The notes under the pieces are model-generated. The model did not search any database. It was not told the DNA's origin and was given only the letters and a program-made list of their open reading frames with translations. From positions 1 to 64,000 of the forward strand of contig JAEWDM010000019.1 of the NCBI GenBank assembly GCA_023390115.1: DNA of 64,000 nucleotides, given 5' to 3'. This stretch comes from Bacillota bacterium. Its GTDB lineage: Bacteria > Bacillota > Clostridia > Acetivibrionales > DSM-27016. Positions 1 through 11,000 of this stretch are shown here, in pieces (within the stretch, counting starts at the first letter, position 1; the number at the start of each line of letters is the position of its first letter). The position numbers and the translations under genes are program-made.

Positions 1-170
1 TTCCTGCGCTTAAGGCTCTCCAGCACCTCCCCCGAAACGGCGCCGGCAGGAGCCTTATACCTCAGAGTACCGCCCTCTGCCCATAGCCTTATTTTCTTTC
101 CCTCAAGCTCTTTCACAAGTTCATGAACGTTTGGTGAAAAGCCTACAGCGCTGTTATTTCCCACAAGCAT
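1..170 (-). CDS. NRPS, N-terminal docking domain only (partial, runs off left edge)
   Basis: This frame is open to the window edge and begins with ATG at 170 behind a GGGGAGGA ribosome binding site. It is too short for a complete gene here. The first 56 residues (MLVGNNSAVGFSPNV..., then ELVKELEGKKIRLW and YKAPAGAVSGEVLE) match the pattern of TubC-type beta-alpha-beta docking domains at the start of NRPS subunits. They resemble the first 55 residues of the NRPS at 1530-4976 (GFLSRLRDMSIKLRLEG, YEAPKGAVTREILG). The gene is the last visible member of the NRPS/PKS operon, 34 bases after the acyltransferase gene. It should carry the next condensation/adenylation module(s). I infer the NRPS identity from the docking domain and position; the catalytic domains lie outside the window. 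Confidence 0.75.
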   Translation of the reverse strand, partial: MLVGNNSAVGFSPNVHELVKELEGKKIRLWAEGGTLRYKAPAGAVSGEVLESLKRR

Positions 171-204
171 TACATCCTCCCCTTAAAGACGTGCAGGCAG
201 TTTT

Positions 205-1473
205 TTATCCAGGTATTTTCAGGTCCTCAAAATCCTTAAGCTCTTCCTTATCGGGAAAAACCTGCTTAAACCTTTCAATCTGCTCCTCCACAGAAGTCTT
301 TTTTGTAGTAAAAACGCTTATAAGCATTTTTACCGCTTCCTTTACTTCATCCACTGAAGGCTGTCTGCCTTCTTTTTCAATCTCTTCCTTCATTGCCTGT
401 ACCTTTCTGTAGGGCTCAATAACTCCCTTGGTATACTCGTCATTATTCCAATTACTGTTTTTAGTGCAAACCGCTATGGCAATGCATTTTGTAATAATAT
501 CCGCCCCGCGCTTAGGGCCCTCTCCATATCCTTCGACCTGTAAAATATTAGCTTTTACGGTCTTTCTGTCCTGCTCGCTCTCATATGAGATGGCTTTAAT
601 GCCTGGAACATTCTTTTTCATTAGATTCCTTAAAACCGTCTGAGGCCCGACCTCCACAACAAGTTCAATACCCTTTTCCTTTAAATATTCCATTGAGGGC
701 TGCCACTTTACGGGTTTTACTATTTGCATTGACAGGTACTCAATAATTTTTTCCTCGCTTTCATAAGGAGCAGCCGTTACATTGCTTATCACAGGCCATT
801 TAAAGCTGCCGTATGAATACCTTTCAAGCTCCTCCTTAAGCTTATCCGCAGCGGGCTGCATCAGCGGGCTGTGAAAAGGAGCACTTACTTTCAGAGGGAT
901 AACTCTTGCCCCCATTGACTTTAAATCCTCCGACGCGGCCTGCACGGCATCTGCATGTCCTGATATTACTATCTGATCGGGCGAGTTGTAATTCGATACC
1001 ACAACTATTTTCTCCTCAGAGGAGATTTTTTTGCACTCATCCTCTATAGCCTGCCGTGATACACCGCTGACAGCCGCCATGCTGCCTACCCCTAACGGTA
1101 CGGCGCTTTGCATGAACAACCCTCTTTTTCTTACAAGCCGGGCGGCATCGGAAAACGACAGCACTCCTGCACAGCACAGCGCGGAGAATTCTCCAAGGCT
1201 GTGGCCTGCGGTATATAATGGCGATACTCCTATCTCCTCCATGTAAACTCTAAAGGCCGCAACGCTGGCCGTTAATATGGCAGGCTGAGTGTTTTCGGTT
1301 TTTGTCAGCTCCTCCATGCTTCCTTCAAAGCACATTTTCCTCAAGTCAAAGCCTACTGAGTCATTTGCCTCCTCAAAAACCTCTGCCGCCGCCTTAAACT
1401 GGCCGCTCAGTTCCTTTCCCATTCCAACATACTGTGATCCCTGCCCTGGAAATAATAAGGCAATGTTTTTCAT
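205..1473 (-). CDS. Free-standing malonyl-CoA:ACP acyltransferase (trans-AT) with C-terminal extension
   Basis: FabD-like acyltransferase of 422 residues. It shows the N-terminal FPGQGSQYVGMG motif (residues 8-19), the nucleophile motif GHSLGEF at about 92-98, and the late FHSPLM motif carrying the active-site His. The family loads malonyl units from CoA onto carrier proteins. Here it sits between two NRPS genes of the operon, and neither PKS module has a working acyltransferase, so it very likely serves both in trans. The FabD fold ends near residue 310, where a typical enzyme stops. About 110 further residues, rich in Lys and Glu, follow (from SYESEQDRK to the end) and match no domain I recognise. 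A housekeeping FabD is the alternative, but the context argues for a dedicated trans-AT. Start ATG at 1473 has a GGAGGTAG-type ribosome binding site. Confidence 0.9.
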   Translation of the reverse strand: MKNIALLFPGQGSQYVGMGKELSGQFKAAAEVFEEANDSVGFDLRKMCFEGSMEELTKTENTQPAILTASVAAFRVYMEEIGVSPLYTAGHSLGEFSALCCAGVLSFSDAARLVRKRGLFMQSAVPLGVGSMAAVSGVSRQAIEDECKKISSEEKIVVVSNYNSPDQIVISGHADAVQAASEDLKSMGARVIPLKVSAPFHSPLMQPAADKLKEELERYSYGSFKWPVISNVTAAPYESEEKIIEYLSMQIVKPVKWQPSMEYLKEKGIELVVEVGPQTVLRNLMKKNVPGIKAISYESEQDRKTVKANILQVEGYGEGPKRGADIITKCIAIAVCTKNSNWNNDEYTKGVIEPYRKVQAMKEEIEKEGRQPSVDEVKEAVKMLISVFTTKKTSVEEQIERFKQVFPDKEELKDFEDLKIPG

Positions 1474-1529
1474 AAAAATTCTACCTCCTAATAAGCATAT
1501 TAATATTATAAAGCCAGGAGCTTGTTTTT

Positions 1530-4500
1530 CTATCCCCTTCCGCTCATTTGCTTCCTTCTCTGCTTCGCTTCCTTTTGCTTTCGAAGCCTGTCCTCATTTT
1601 GGCTGAATGACACTTGCGCCTGTCCGTCTGTAACATATTTTGCCAGTGAGCTTATTGTAGAATGAGTAAACATATCCAATAACGAAAAATCCCTGTCGAA
1701 CTGTTTTTTTATACGGCTGTGGACCCTGGCAAGCAGAAGAGAGTGCCCGCCTATCTCAAAGAAGTTGTCATTAATACCTATATTATCAAGTCCAAGCTCC
1801 TCCCTCCATATTTCTGCCAGAGCCTTCTCTGTTTCACTGCACGGTGCCGCGTAGGATTCCTTTTTTTCCAGAACGGGTGGGGGAAGTGCCTTCCTGTCTG
1901 CTTTACCATTTCTTGATACAGGCATACTGTCTAAAAATACATATATTTTGGGAACCATATACTCAGGCAGCACCTTCTCCAAAAAAGCCTGAAGCCCGGG
2001 CGGCTGTATCCCGGATTCCTTGTCCGTAACCACATAGCACACCAGATTTATATTTCCCGGCTTCCTTTCCCATGCGGCAACAATACACTCCTTGACCGCG
2101 GGATGCCGGAGCATTGCCCCCTCTATTTCTCCCAGCTCTATCCTGAAGCCCCGCACCTTTACCTGAAAATCCATTCTTCCCAAATATTCTATATTGCCAT
2201 CCTCTCTCCACCTGGCAAGGTCCCCGGTGCGGTATATTTTCCGCCCTTCAAAAAAAGGATTGTCCACAAACTTTTGTGAGGTGAGCTCAGGACGGTTTAA
2301 ATACCCTCTTGCCAGTCCCACTCCCGATATGCACAGCTCACCCGGTACCCCTATAGGCTGAAGGAGCATGTTTTTGTCCAGGATAAACAGCTTTATGTTA
2401 TCTATGGGCTTTCCTATGGGTACCGTGTCCAAATCCCCGGCTGTGGAGCAGTTAAAATAGGAAACATCAATAGTGGCCTCGGTAGGGCCGTATAAATTGG
2501 CAAGACGCGTTCCGTTTTTGCCCATAGTTTCCTTAAACAGCCTCACATGGGAAACCGTCAGGGCTTCTCCGCTTGCAAACACCTGCTTTAGCGAGGAAAT
2601 TCTGTGTACCCCGCCGGAGTCCTTAATGTAATCCATAAAGACCTGAAGCATTGAAGGTACAAAGTGCATAACAGTAATATTATGCCTTTCAATTGCCTCG
2701 GTGATTTTCTGCGGATCCTTCTCTTCCCCTGGCCCGAGGAAGCATACCTTTGCCCCGTAAGCCGACCACCAGAACATTTCCCATACGGATACGTCAAAGG
2801 TAAAGGGAGTCTTTTGCAGTATTGTATCACTGCTGTCTATGGGATACATTTTTTGCATCCAGCCGAGCCTGTTAACAAGGGAATGGTGCTCTATAACCGC
2901 TCCCTTGGGCTTCCCTGTAGAGCCCGACGTATAAATTACGTATGCCGCACTGTGCGGGTCGATATGGTGCTTCTCATCGTATGGGAAATCAGAGTACAAA
3001 TGCTGATCCTCTACAAATATTCTTTGTATTTTTTCCGGCACGCTTATGTCCGAAAACCTTTTATGGGACAGCAGCAGAGCGGCCCCGCTGTCCTCCAGCA
3101 TATATGCAATCCTGTCCTCCGGGTAGTGCGGGTCTATGGGAAGATAAGCCCCTCCTGCCTTTTCAACCGCCATTATCGCTATAATCATTTCTATTGAACG
3201 CTCCAGCATCACAGCCACAATGCTTTCGGCCCCCACTCCCTTTAAACGCAGAAGCGCGGCCATGCGTCCCGCCCTTTCGTTCAGCTCTCCATAGGTTGCT
3301 TTTTCATCCTCAAAAATGGCCGCCACACTATCCGGAGCCTCCCCGGCCCGCGCCTCAAACATGCTGCTGACTGTACTCTGCATAGGATAAAAGGCTTGAG
3401 TGTCATTAAATGCATTCAGCAATTGCTCCCTTTCCATTGGGGTAATAATATCCATCCTTGAAACCGGCTGCATGGGATTTGACGACACAGCCTCCAGCAG
3501 CTCTTGCAAATGGGCTGCCATACGCTTTATAGTTGATGGATCGAAAAGAGCCGCGTTATAGTCAAAGCCACCCTTTAATCTGTCATCGCCTTCAGTAAGC
3601 TGCAGTCTGAGATCGAAGGGAGCCATATGGCTTTCAACGCTTATCTGGCGCATTTTTAAGTACGGAAGCTCAAGCTGTGCCTCCGGTGTGTTGTGCAAGA
3701 TGAACATAACCTGAAAAAGCGGAGTTCTGCTGACATCACGCTCAGGCTTAATCTCCTCCAGCATCCTGTCAAAGGGTAGCTCCTGATGGGTATACGCGTC
3801 AAGCGTCATTCTCTTTACACGCTTTAATATATCTGAAAAGCATGGGTCCCCTCCAAAATCCGTGCGCAGAACCAGGGTGTTCATCAAAAATCCGATAAGC
3901 CTTTCTGTATCTTTTTTCCCGCGGTTTGCAACTACCGTCCCTGTGAATATGTCCTCCTGACCGGAATAGCGGTGCAAAAGTGTCTGAAATGCCGAAAGGA
4001 TCAGCATAAACATCGTGACACCCTCTTTACTGCAAATTCCCTTCAGCTTTTCGACCAATGCGGGGGAAAGCTCTAGCGCCTGAAATCCCCCCTCATAGGT
4101 CTGGCTCTTTGGCCTTGCATAATCTGTGGGAAGCTGCAGCGTTGTTGGCTTCTCAAGCTGCTTCTTCCAGTATTCCAAAGAGCGATTCATTTCCTCCCCC
4201 GCAAGCCTGTCCTTCTCCCAAAGCACATAATCCACATATTGTATTTCAGGAGGTGCAAACGCAGTACTTTTGCCTTCCAGTACCGTTTTATACGCCCTGA
4301 AAAATTCCCCTACGAATATTATATTAGACCATGCATCCGAAATAATATGGTGAATTGTCAATGAAAGCACAAACTCATTTTCATCCAGTGTAAACAGGCA
4401 AAACCTGAACAGAGGCCCCTTTTCCAGATCAAAAATATGCCTTGCCTCTTGCCTTAGCCTTATTTTAAGCTCTTCCTCAATATTCTCCGTGCCCATACCC

Positions 4501-4976
4501 TTTAAGTCCAGCTCATGCAGAGCTGTTTCCATTTCACTGTTAATCACCTGCACAGGCCTTCCGTTTACATTTGAAAAGGTTGTCCTCAAGGGCTCGTATC
4601 TCTGTGTAAGGGCCGCCAGAGAGAGCCTTATGGCCTCGGCTTCTACCGTTCCGGACATCCTTACGGCATTTGAGATATTAAATACGGGATTTCCCTTAGT
4701 CATCTGATCAAAAAACCACATGGACTGCTGTGAGCAGGAGAGAGGAAAATTATTTTCTCCGTCTCTGGGAACAGGCACAATAGGACTACCGGCCGCACTC
4801 TTTTCAAGCTCGATCTGGCGAAGGAATTCCATTATTTCTTCTTTTTTAGAGGAAATTTCACCCAGAATCTCCCTGGTTACCGCTCCTTTGGGGGCCTCAT
4901 ATGAAAGGCTGTCTCCTTCAAGCCTCAGCTTTATACTCATATCACGAAGACGGGATAAAAATCCCATTACAGACAT
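1530..4976 (-). CDS. NRPS module: docking-C-A(Ser predicted)-PCP
   Basis: Single-module NRPS of 1148 residues. Domains: TubC-like docking domain (about 5-55); condensation domain (75-505) with the active-site motif HHIISDAWS at 209-217; adenylation domain (about 510-1035) with YTSGSTGKPKG near 683, YGPTEATID and the core GRMDFQVKVRGFRIELGE; PCP (about 1040-1110) with GGHSLLLA, whose Ser (about 1076) takes phosphopantetheine; and a basic tail rich in Lys, Arg and Gln. Aligning by eye to GrsA gives the pocket code D-V-W-H-F-S-L-I-D-(K), which matches the known Ser codes. It should condense Ser onto the polyketide chain made by the KS protein just upstream (5021-8086). No epimerase or thioesterase is present. 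Start ATG at 4976 has a GGGGGGAG ribosome binding site eight bases before it. The acyltransferase gene follows after 56 bases. Confidence 0.93.
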   Translation of the reverse strand: MSVMGFLSRLRDMSIKLRLEGDSLSYEAPKGAVTREILGEISSKKEEIMEFLRQIELEKSAAGSPIVPVPRDGENNFPLSCSQQSMWFFDQMTKGNPVFNISNAVRMSGTVEAEAIRLSLAALTQRYEPLRTTFSNVNGRPVQVINSEMETALHELDLKGMGTENIEEELKIRLRQEARHIFDLEKGPLFRFCLFTLDENEFVLSLTIHHIISDAWSNIIFVGEFFRAYKTVLEGKSTAFAPPEIQYVDYVLWEKDRLAGEEMNRSLEYWKKQLEKPTTLQLPTDYARPKSQTYEGGFQALELSPALVEKLKGICSKEGVTMFMLILSAFQTLLHRYSGQEDIFTGTVVANRGKKDTERLIGFLMNTLVLRTDFGGDPCFSDILKRVKRMTLDAYTHQELPFDRMLEEIKPERDVSRTPLFQVMFILHNTPEAQLELPYLKMRQISVESHMAPFDLRLQLTEGDDRLKGGFDYNAALFDPSTIKRMAAHLQELLEAVSSNPMQPVSRMDIITPMEREQLLNAFNDTQAFYPMQSTVSSMFEARAGEAPDSVAAIFEDEKATYGELNERAGRMAALLRLKGVGAESIVAVMLERSIEMIIAIMAVEKAGGAYLPIDPHYPEDRIAYMLEDSGAALLLSHKRFSDISVPEKIQRIFVEDQHLYSDFPYDEKHHIDPHSAAYVIYTSGSTGKPKGAVIEHHSLVNRLGWMQKMYPIDSSDTILQKTPFTFDVSVWEMFWWSAYGAKVCFLGPGEEKDPQKITEAIERHNITVMHFVPSMLQVFMDYIKDSGGVHRISSLKQVFASGEALTVSHVRLFKETMGKNGTRLANLYGPTEATIDVSYFNCSTAGDLDTVPIGKPIDNIKLFILDKNMLLQPIGVPGELCISGVGLARGYLNRPELTSQKFVDNPFFEGRKIYRTGDLARWREDGNIEYLGRMDFQVKVRGFRIELGEIEGAMLRHPAVKECIVAAWERKPGNINLVCYVVTDKESGIQPPGLQAFLEKVLPEYMVPKIYVFLDSMPVSRNGKADRKALPPPVLEKKESYAAPCSETEKALAEIWREELGLDNIGINDNFFEIGGHSLLLARVHSRIKKQFDRDFSLLDMFTHSTISSLAKYVTDGQAQVSFSQNEDRLRKQKEAKQRRKQMSGRG

Positions 4977-5020
4977 ATGCTCATCTCCCCCCTTTATACC
5001 TTTTTTAAGGCTGTAATGTC

Positions 5021-8000
5021 TTATATTGTTCCGCGCTCAATGTCGTCCTCTCCCGCCGCCGATTCTCCTGCGGCCTCATCCGCCCATCTGTATGCCTCAA
5101 TAAGCTGGGCAACTCCCGCTACCGTGGTTGTCTCAAAAAGCTTCCTTAACGGTATCTGTACATTAAAATCCTTGCTGAGCTCTGTGGCAATGGCGGCAGC
5201 CAGAAGGGAATGGCCTCCCAGCTCAAAGAAGTCATCATTCCTTCCTATTTTGTCAAATCCCAGAACCTGCTGCCAGTGATCCGCAATAGTTTTTTCAATG
5301 CCATCGGAAACCGGTACATAAGGAGTTTCCAGCTCCGGCCTTGGCCTTTTTTTCAACCTGGAGCCGAGCCTATCCTGCTCATTTGGGCCTTTGGCACACG
5401 CCTTAAGCCCCACCTGCGAAATGCTTATTTCAGGACATATGTTCTTAAAATCATCACAAAATTCCTCAAGCTTCTCTTTGAATTTAAGAATGCTTTCAAG
5501 CCTGTCCTTCTGCTCCTCTCTATTTAACGGATCGACATCCTTGTCAAGCCGGAAGGTAAGAGTAATCGTACCCTGGCTGTATTTAGACCCGGCTTCAATA
5601 TTCTCTATATCCTCACTTGCAGCTATAAAGGCATCGGGCTTATCCGCGGCCTCTTCCCTTTTACCCTCCTCTATCCAGTAACGCTGTCTTTCAAAGGGAT
5701 ATGTCGGAAGGGGTATGCGGGAGCGTGTCTCACCTGAATAAAGCTTATTCCAGTTTACCGCCCCTCCCTCAAGCCAAAGACGGCCTGCCGCCCTTAGCAG
5801 GCAAAAGCATTCTCCTCTGTCATCTTCAGATCCGGGCATAACATTTATAGCATACTGGCCTTCATCCTGCATCAAAAGCTTTACCGCCTCACCGCAAAGC
5901 CTGTTCCCCGGACCCATTTCCAGCAGTATTCTGTGAGGGCTCTTTAATACCTCGCTAAGTCCCTTCATAAATTCCGAGCCCTGGGACTGCCTTATCCAGT
6001 AGCCCGAGCTAAGTGCATCGGAATCCGTTATCCATGTGCCTGTGATATTTGATACAAACGGAATTCCAGGGGCATTCAGCTTAAGGCTTCCCATCCTGTC
6101 ATGCGCCACCGCCGGCTTGCAGCATGACAGTGCAACAGCGTCCTCCAGAGACATTACCCCGGCCAGGCAGGCCGCAACATATTCACCCACACCTTCACCC
6201 ATAAGATAGTCCGGCTTAACCTCCCATCCCATCCACAGTATTGAAAGGGCATATTCCGTGACGAACACCGCCGCACGCCTTGTTTCACCATCCCATTCAC
6301 CGGCGTAAGCCTGCCCCGGCTCAGAAGCATTTGTATAAAGCATCTTACGTATATCAATTCCCGACAATGCCAGAAGAATATCACAGCATTCATCTGCAGC
6401 CTGCCGAAACACGGCTTCTGTCTTATACAGCTCAAGCCCCATATTTACATAGGCTGGGGCCTCATTCGGGAACATAAATACTACCTCAAGCTCTCCCGGC
6501 TTCCTAAAGCGGGAATATACACCCTCCTGCCCCTGTTCTTTAAGCAGTGAGGCCAATTCATTTACATCCCTGCATAAAACCATCCTGCGGTGGTTAAACT
6601 TCCTGCGCCCCACATGAAGAGTAAAAGCAATATCCGCAAGGTCTGAGCCGGGATTTTTATCGCAATACCTTATAAGGTTGTCACCCATTTTTTCGAGAGC
6701 TGTTGCGGTTTTAGCCGAAAAGGACACCAACTGCCATTCTCGCAAGGATTTCTGCGAAGGTCTGGACGCGGGCGGCTCCTCAAGGATTGCGTGGACATTG
6801 GTCCCTCCTATGCCAAACGAGCTCACACCGGCTCTTAATGGGACCCCGTCCGTTTCCCATTTCTTCAGCATATTATTTATATAAAACGGGCTGTTTGTAA
6901 AATCTATCTTTCTGTTGGGCTCTTCAAAATTGAGGCTTGGCGGCAGCATTCTATGCTTCATTGACAAAACGGTCTTTACAAGGCTTGCCATACCTCCCGC
7001 CGTAACAAGATGCCCTATATTGGTTTTTACGGAGCCTATCCCGCAAAACTGCTTTTTATCCGTATACGAACGAAAGGCCTTTGTCAGCGCTGCAATTTCA
7101 ATAGGATCTCCCAAATCGGTGCCTGTGCCGTGAGCATCAATATAGCTTATAGTCTCCGGATCAACGCCTGACATTGCAATAGCCTCTGCAATGCATTCCG
7201 CCTGTCCGTCAACATTGGGAGCGGTAAAGCTGTTTTTGGAGGAACCGTCGTTGTTTACTCCCGTGCCGCGTATAACGGCATGTATATAGTCTCCGTCGGC
7301 TATGGCATCCTCAAGCCTCTTAAGCACTACCACCGCAAGCCCGCTTCCGCTTACCGTACCATTAGCTTTGGAATCGAATGCACGACAATGTCCGTCTGCC
7401 GAGCCTATTCCTCCCTCCTGATAGAAAAAGGCCTCGTTTCTGGAAATCTGAAAGCTGACTCCGCCGGCAAGAGCTAAATCACAAGCATAGTTTAAAAGGC
7501 TCTGGCACGCAAAATGCAGGGCTACCATGGATGAGGAGCATAATGTATTTACATTTACGCTGGGCCCCATAAGATTCATTTTATAAGATACCCTTGTAGC
7601 CAAAAAATCCTGTGAGTTGTCAATCATTATTTTAAAGGTTCCCACATTTTCAACCAGTCCGGGGTTGGAATAAAGGTTCCTTATCATATATCCGCTCAAG
7701 TTTGCCCCTGCGTACACGGCAATGCGCCCGTCATACAGCTCTGAGCTGTAGCCGGCGCTTTCCATAACCTCCCATGCGCTTTCAAGAAAGAGCCTGTGCT
7801 GCGGATCCATTATTTCCGCCTCTCTTGCTGAAAAATCAAAAAATGAAGCATCAAACTGATCCATTCCGTCCAATATCGCATCGGCTGCCACAAACCTTGG
7901 ATTGTCCAGCAGGTGCTTATCTATTCCCATTTTCTCAAGCTCGTCGCGGGTGAAAAACCTCACCGATTCAACACCTTTGCAAAGATTCTGCCAAAACTCA

Positions 8001-8086
8001 TCCATATCCGCGGCTCCCGGGAATCTTCCGTTCATTCCTATTATGGCAACAGAGCCGAGAGAACTGTTTTCATAATTATTATCCAT
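5021..8086 (-). CDS. PKS module: KS-(degenerate AT)-ACP
   Basis: Polyketide synthase module of about 1021 residues. The ketosynthase (about 12-440) has the active-site Cys in TLCSSSM and the two His motifs DAHGTGT and KTNIGHL, so it should be active. Positions 540-770 align with an AT domain but have lost both signatures: the GQG entry motif reads PNEAPAYVNMG, and the nucleophile motif GHSxG reads GEGVGEY, with Gly for Ser. The segment after it is also shortened (VALSCCKPAVAHDRMG runs straight into PFVSNITG). It is therefore a non-catalytic relic. The post-AT motif PLPTYPFERQRYW is intact. A linker of about 110 residues leads to the ACP with GGHSLLAA. There is no KR, DH or ER, so a beta-keto unit is expected. 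ATG at 8086 has AAGGAG eight bases upstream; the in-frame GTG at 8095 is less likely. Confidence 0.93.
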   Translation of the reverse strand: MDNNYENSSLGSVAIIGMNGRFPGAADMDEFWQNLCKGVESVRFFTRDELEKMGIDKHLLDNPRFVAADAILDGMDQFDASFFDFSAREAEIMDPQHRLFLESAWEVMESAGYSSELYDGRIAVYAGANLSGYMIRNLYSNPGLVENVGTFKIMIDNSQDFLATRVSYKMNLMGPSVNVNTLCSSSMVALHFACQSLLNYACDLALAGGVSFQISRNEAFFYQEGGIGSADGHCRAFDSKANGTVSGSGLAVVVLKRLEDAIADGDYIHAVIRGTGVNNDGSSKNSFTAPNVDGQAECIAEAIAMSGVDPETISYIDAHGTGTDLGDPIEIAALTKAFRSYTDKKQFCGIGSVKTNIGHLVTAGGMASLVKTVLSMKHRMLPPSLNFEEPNRKIDFTNSPFYINNMLKKWETDGVPLRAGVSSFGIGGTNVHAILEEPPASRPSQKSLREWQLVSFSAKTATALEKMGDNLIRYCDKNPGSDLADIAFTLHVGRRKFNHRRMVLCRDVNELASLLKEQGQEGVYSRFRKPGELEVVFMFPNEAPAYVNMGLELYKTEAVFRQAADECCDILLALSGIDIRKMLYTNASEPGQAYAGEWDGETRRAAVFVTEYALSILWMGWEVKPDYLMGEGVGEYVAACLAGVMSLEDAVALSCCKPAVAHDRMGSLKLNAPGIPFVSNITGTWITDSDALSSGYWIRQSQGSEFMKGLSEVLKSPHRILLEMGPGNRLCGEAVKLLMQDEGQYAINVMPGSEDDRGECFCLLRAAGRLWLEGGAVNWNKLYSGETRSRIPLPTYPFERQRYWIEEGKREEAADKPDAFIAASEDIENIEAGSKYSQGTITLTFRLDKDVDPLNREEQKDRLESILKFKEKLEEFCDDFKNICPEISISQVGLKACAKGPNEQDRLGSRLKKRPRPELETPYVPVSDGIEKTIADHWQQVLGFDKIGRNDDFFELGGHSLLAAAIATELSKDFNVQIPLRKLFETTTVAGVAQLIEAYRWADEAAGESAAGEDDIERGTI

Positions 8087-8098
8087 TTTAATCACTCC

Positions 8099-11000
8099 TT
8101 ATTTTCGTATCATTCTCTGCCTTTTCTGCTTTAGCAATTCAAGCTGCTTTTCAGCTCTCTGATTCACCTGCGTAAATACAGGCTTTTCCTGCTCCTGGCT
8201 GCCGGCGCTCAAGTACTTTGAAAGGGAGGATACGGTATTGTATTTATACAGGTCAACCACAGCTATATCGGTTTCGAAGCTCTCCTTTAATTTGGAATGA
8301 AGCTGTATAAGAAGGAGCGAGTCGCCTCCCAGCGCGAAAAACTCATCAAGCACTCCAACCCTGTCTATTCCAAGCACTCTTTGCCATATTTCCGCAAGCT
8401 TTTTCTCTGTGTCGCTTTTAGCGGGTATAAAGTCATTGTCCAGCTCAGGCCTCGGATGAAGCTGCTGAGCCGGGGCCGCTGCGCCGATGCCTTCGGCTGC
8501 CCCTGCCCTGCTTATATAATTCGCCTGGAGGAAGGCCTCCTGTATATCCCTCGTTGAGACAACCACCTGAGATCTGAAGCAGCCCTTAAGAATCCGCTTT
8601 AAGGCCTCATTGCCTTCAGGAGCAGAAATTCCTTCGTCAAAGCTCTTATTTTTCCGCCTCGCCTCTTCCCTGTAAAGCCTTTCCAGATCAGCAAAATCAG
8701 AATTTTGAGCTGCTGCCGACCCTGATTTTATACCCTCGGCGGCCGCCTCTCCTATGAGTCTCATCGAGAAGCCCGTTATTTCAACCAGCCGCACTCCTTT
8801 GCCGTCCATAACGCTTATATCGCTGGTTATTATTTCCTCGGATTTGCCGTATCCGTTTCTAAACCTTATATGGGCATATATTTTTCGCGGTACAGGGGCC
8901 TTAATGTCCAGCCTTCCGTACGAAAACGGCAGATAGCTGCCCCCCGCCGCCAGCCTGACCGAGCCCGTAGCGGCATCCGCCACAGCGGGGTGAAGCCTGT
9001 AGCTCGCCATGTCGCCTTCAAATTCCTCATCAAGCTCAATTTGAACCAGTGCCTCATCATTTCCCATGTCAAAGCTCTTCAAGGTTTTCCATCTCCTGCC
9101 GAAGCTTATAAACTCCTCTGAGGCTGCCCTATTCCTTTCGGCTTCAGGCATTATATCCCTGCCGCATCTTCCGGCTATTTCGGATAAGCCGGCCTGCATC
9201 CCGGCATTCTCCTCATCCAGCTTGCAAACGGTGCCTCTCACATGCTCCTGCCAGCCGTCCGCCCCGGTTTTTGCGGCATGCCCCCTGCTTACTATTCGGA
9301 AATTATATACTGATCCGGATTTGCCGAGAACAGTAAAAACGTCGCGCTTTTCACCTGTATCTACAGCCATGGGAGAAAGGAAAACCACATCGGCAATCCG
9401 GCTTTGCACGCTCCCGTCTATCTCCTCGAAAGCCGCTCTCGCCATTTCAATATAGGTTGTACCGGCTATTGTAGGCGTGCCAAGAACTAAATGCTCCGAA
9501 AGAACCCAATGGCTTTCAGGAGACATCTCCGCCATATAAACTGTTTTTTGCTCGCTTTGCAGAAGCCTGCCTCCCAGAAGCGGATGGCGGCTCTGAGGCT
9601 TGGAACCGGTTGCTGCCGCCATTCCTGTTCCGGGCCACCTGTCCCAGTTTATTGAAATAACCCTTGTGCCGTAGTGCGAATCATGCTTTCTGGCAAACGC
9701 ATCCATAAACGCATTTGCGGCACTGTAATCAACCTGCCCGAAGCCTCCTGTCAGTGCATTCAGTGAAGAATATAATATGAAGAAGCCGGGCTTTTCATCC
9801 TTGAAGGCTTCATAGAGTGCAACAGTACCTCTTACCTTGGGAGAAAGCACCTTTTCCGCAAATTCACGGTTTTTTATCTGAATCATTCCGCCTCCAGGTA
9901 CCCCGGCTGCATGGAAAACCCCATCTATCCTGCCGAATTTTTCTTCGGCCTGCCTTCGCACGCCATGCAAAGCTTCAGAGCTTGTAATGTCGGCACTGCA
10001 TATAAGCAGCTCCGCGCCCTTGTCAATGCATATTTTCAGCTTCTGTATAGCTCTTGATACTTTATCGTCCGGGCCCTTTGACAGCAACCAATCCTCCCAC
10101 TTTTCCCGTTCAATGAATTCCGATCGGGCCACAAGCACAAGCCTTGCCTGAACCTCTTCTGCAAGACGCTCAGCCAGTATAAGACCTATTCCCCCAAGCC
10201 CTCCTGTAATCAAATATACCCCTTTTTGCTTTAGGCTGACGGCATCCTCATTTTCACTATGCGCAGGAGCTTTTTCATAAGCCAGCTCCCATCTGTCTGT
10301 TCCGATGTAATCAACCTGAGCTTCCTTAGTGTCGGCATATATTTCCGCTATTAGCTGTTCAACCATCCTGCCTGTATACCGACTGCCCCGTTCAGGCATT
10401 ATAAAGCCTATATCACTGCATTTTATGCTGGGATATTCTATAGGTATAACCCTGCATGGCCCCATTGCCATAGCCTTTCCTTCACATACACACCTGCCGC
10501 TGAATGCGTCCCCCGGATGATCGGCCAAAACCTTAATATCCATAGGGGATTTCCAGCCCAGCTCTCCATATGCCTGCGCAGTATACAGCATGCTGTAGAA
10601 CATCCTTTCGCCGCAAGTTATATAATTATCGTCTCCGCAGCTCTCAGTGTCTCCAGTTATTCCTGTAAGATTTACTACAATGCCTCCCTTACCTCCTGAA
10701 TTTCCGGCTTCACTAAGCAATGATTTATAATCCGCAGGTGAATAAGGATTAAATGAGTAAGTATTTTCAGATATCTTTTTATAATCCTCTCCCGCAAATG
10801 CTAAAACAATACCGGTATTTTTTAAAGTCAGAAGGTCTATGAGCCTTCCTGCAAAGCTGCCTTCTGCTGCAAGCACAAGCATTGACCTGCCGTCTTTCAT
10901 TACGGCAGAAGGATTATACAGTACATCCCGCACAGACTGCTTCCATACAGGGGTATAAAACCATTCTGCAATGTCCTTATTTTTATGCGTATTTATTTCC

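Noticed and set aside
2664..3197. Plus-strand open frame of 177 codons
   Set aside because: It lies opposite the adenylation domain of the Ser module; its composition is that of a complementary-strand artefact.
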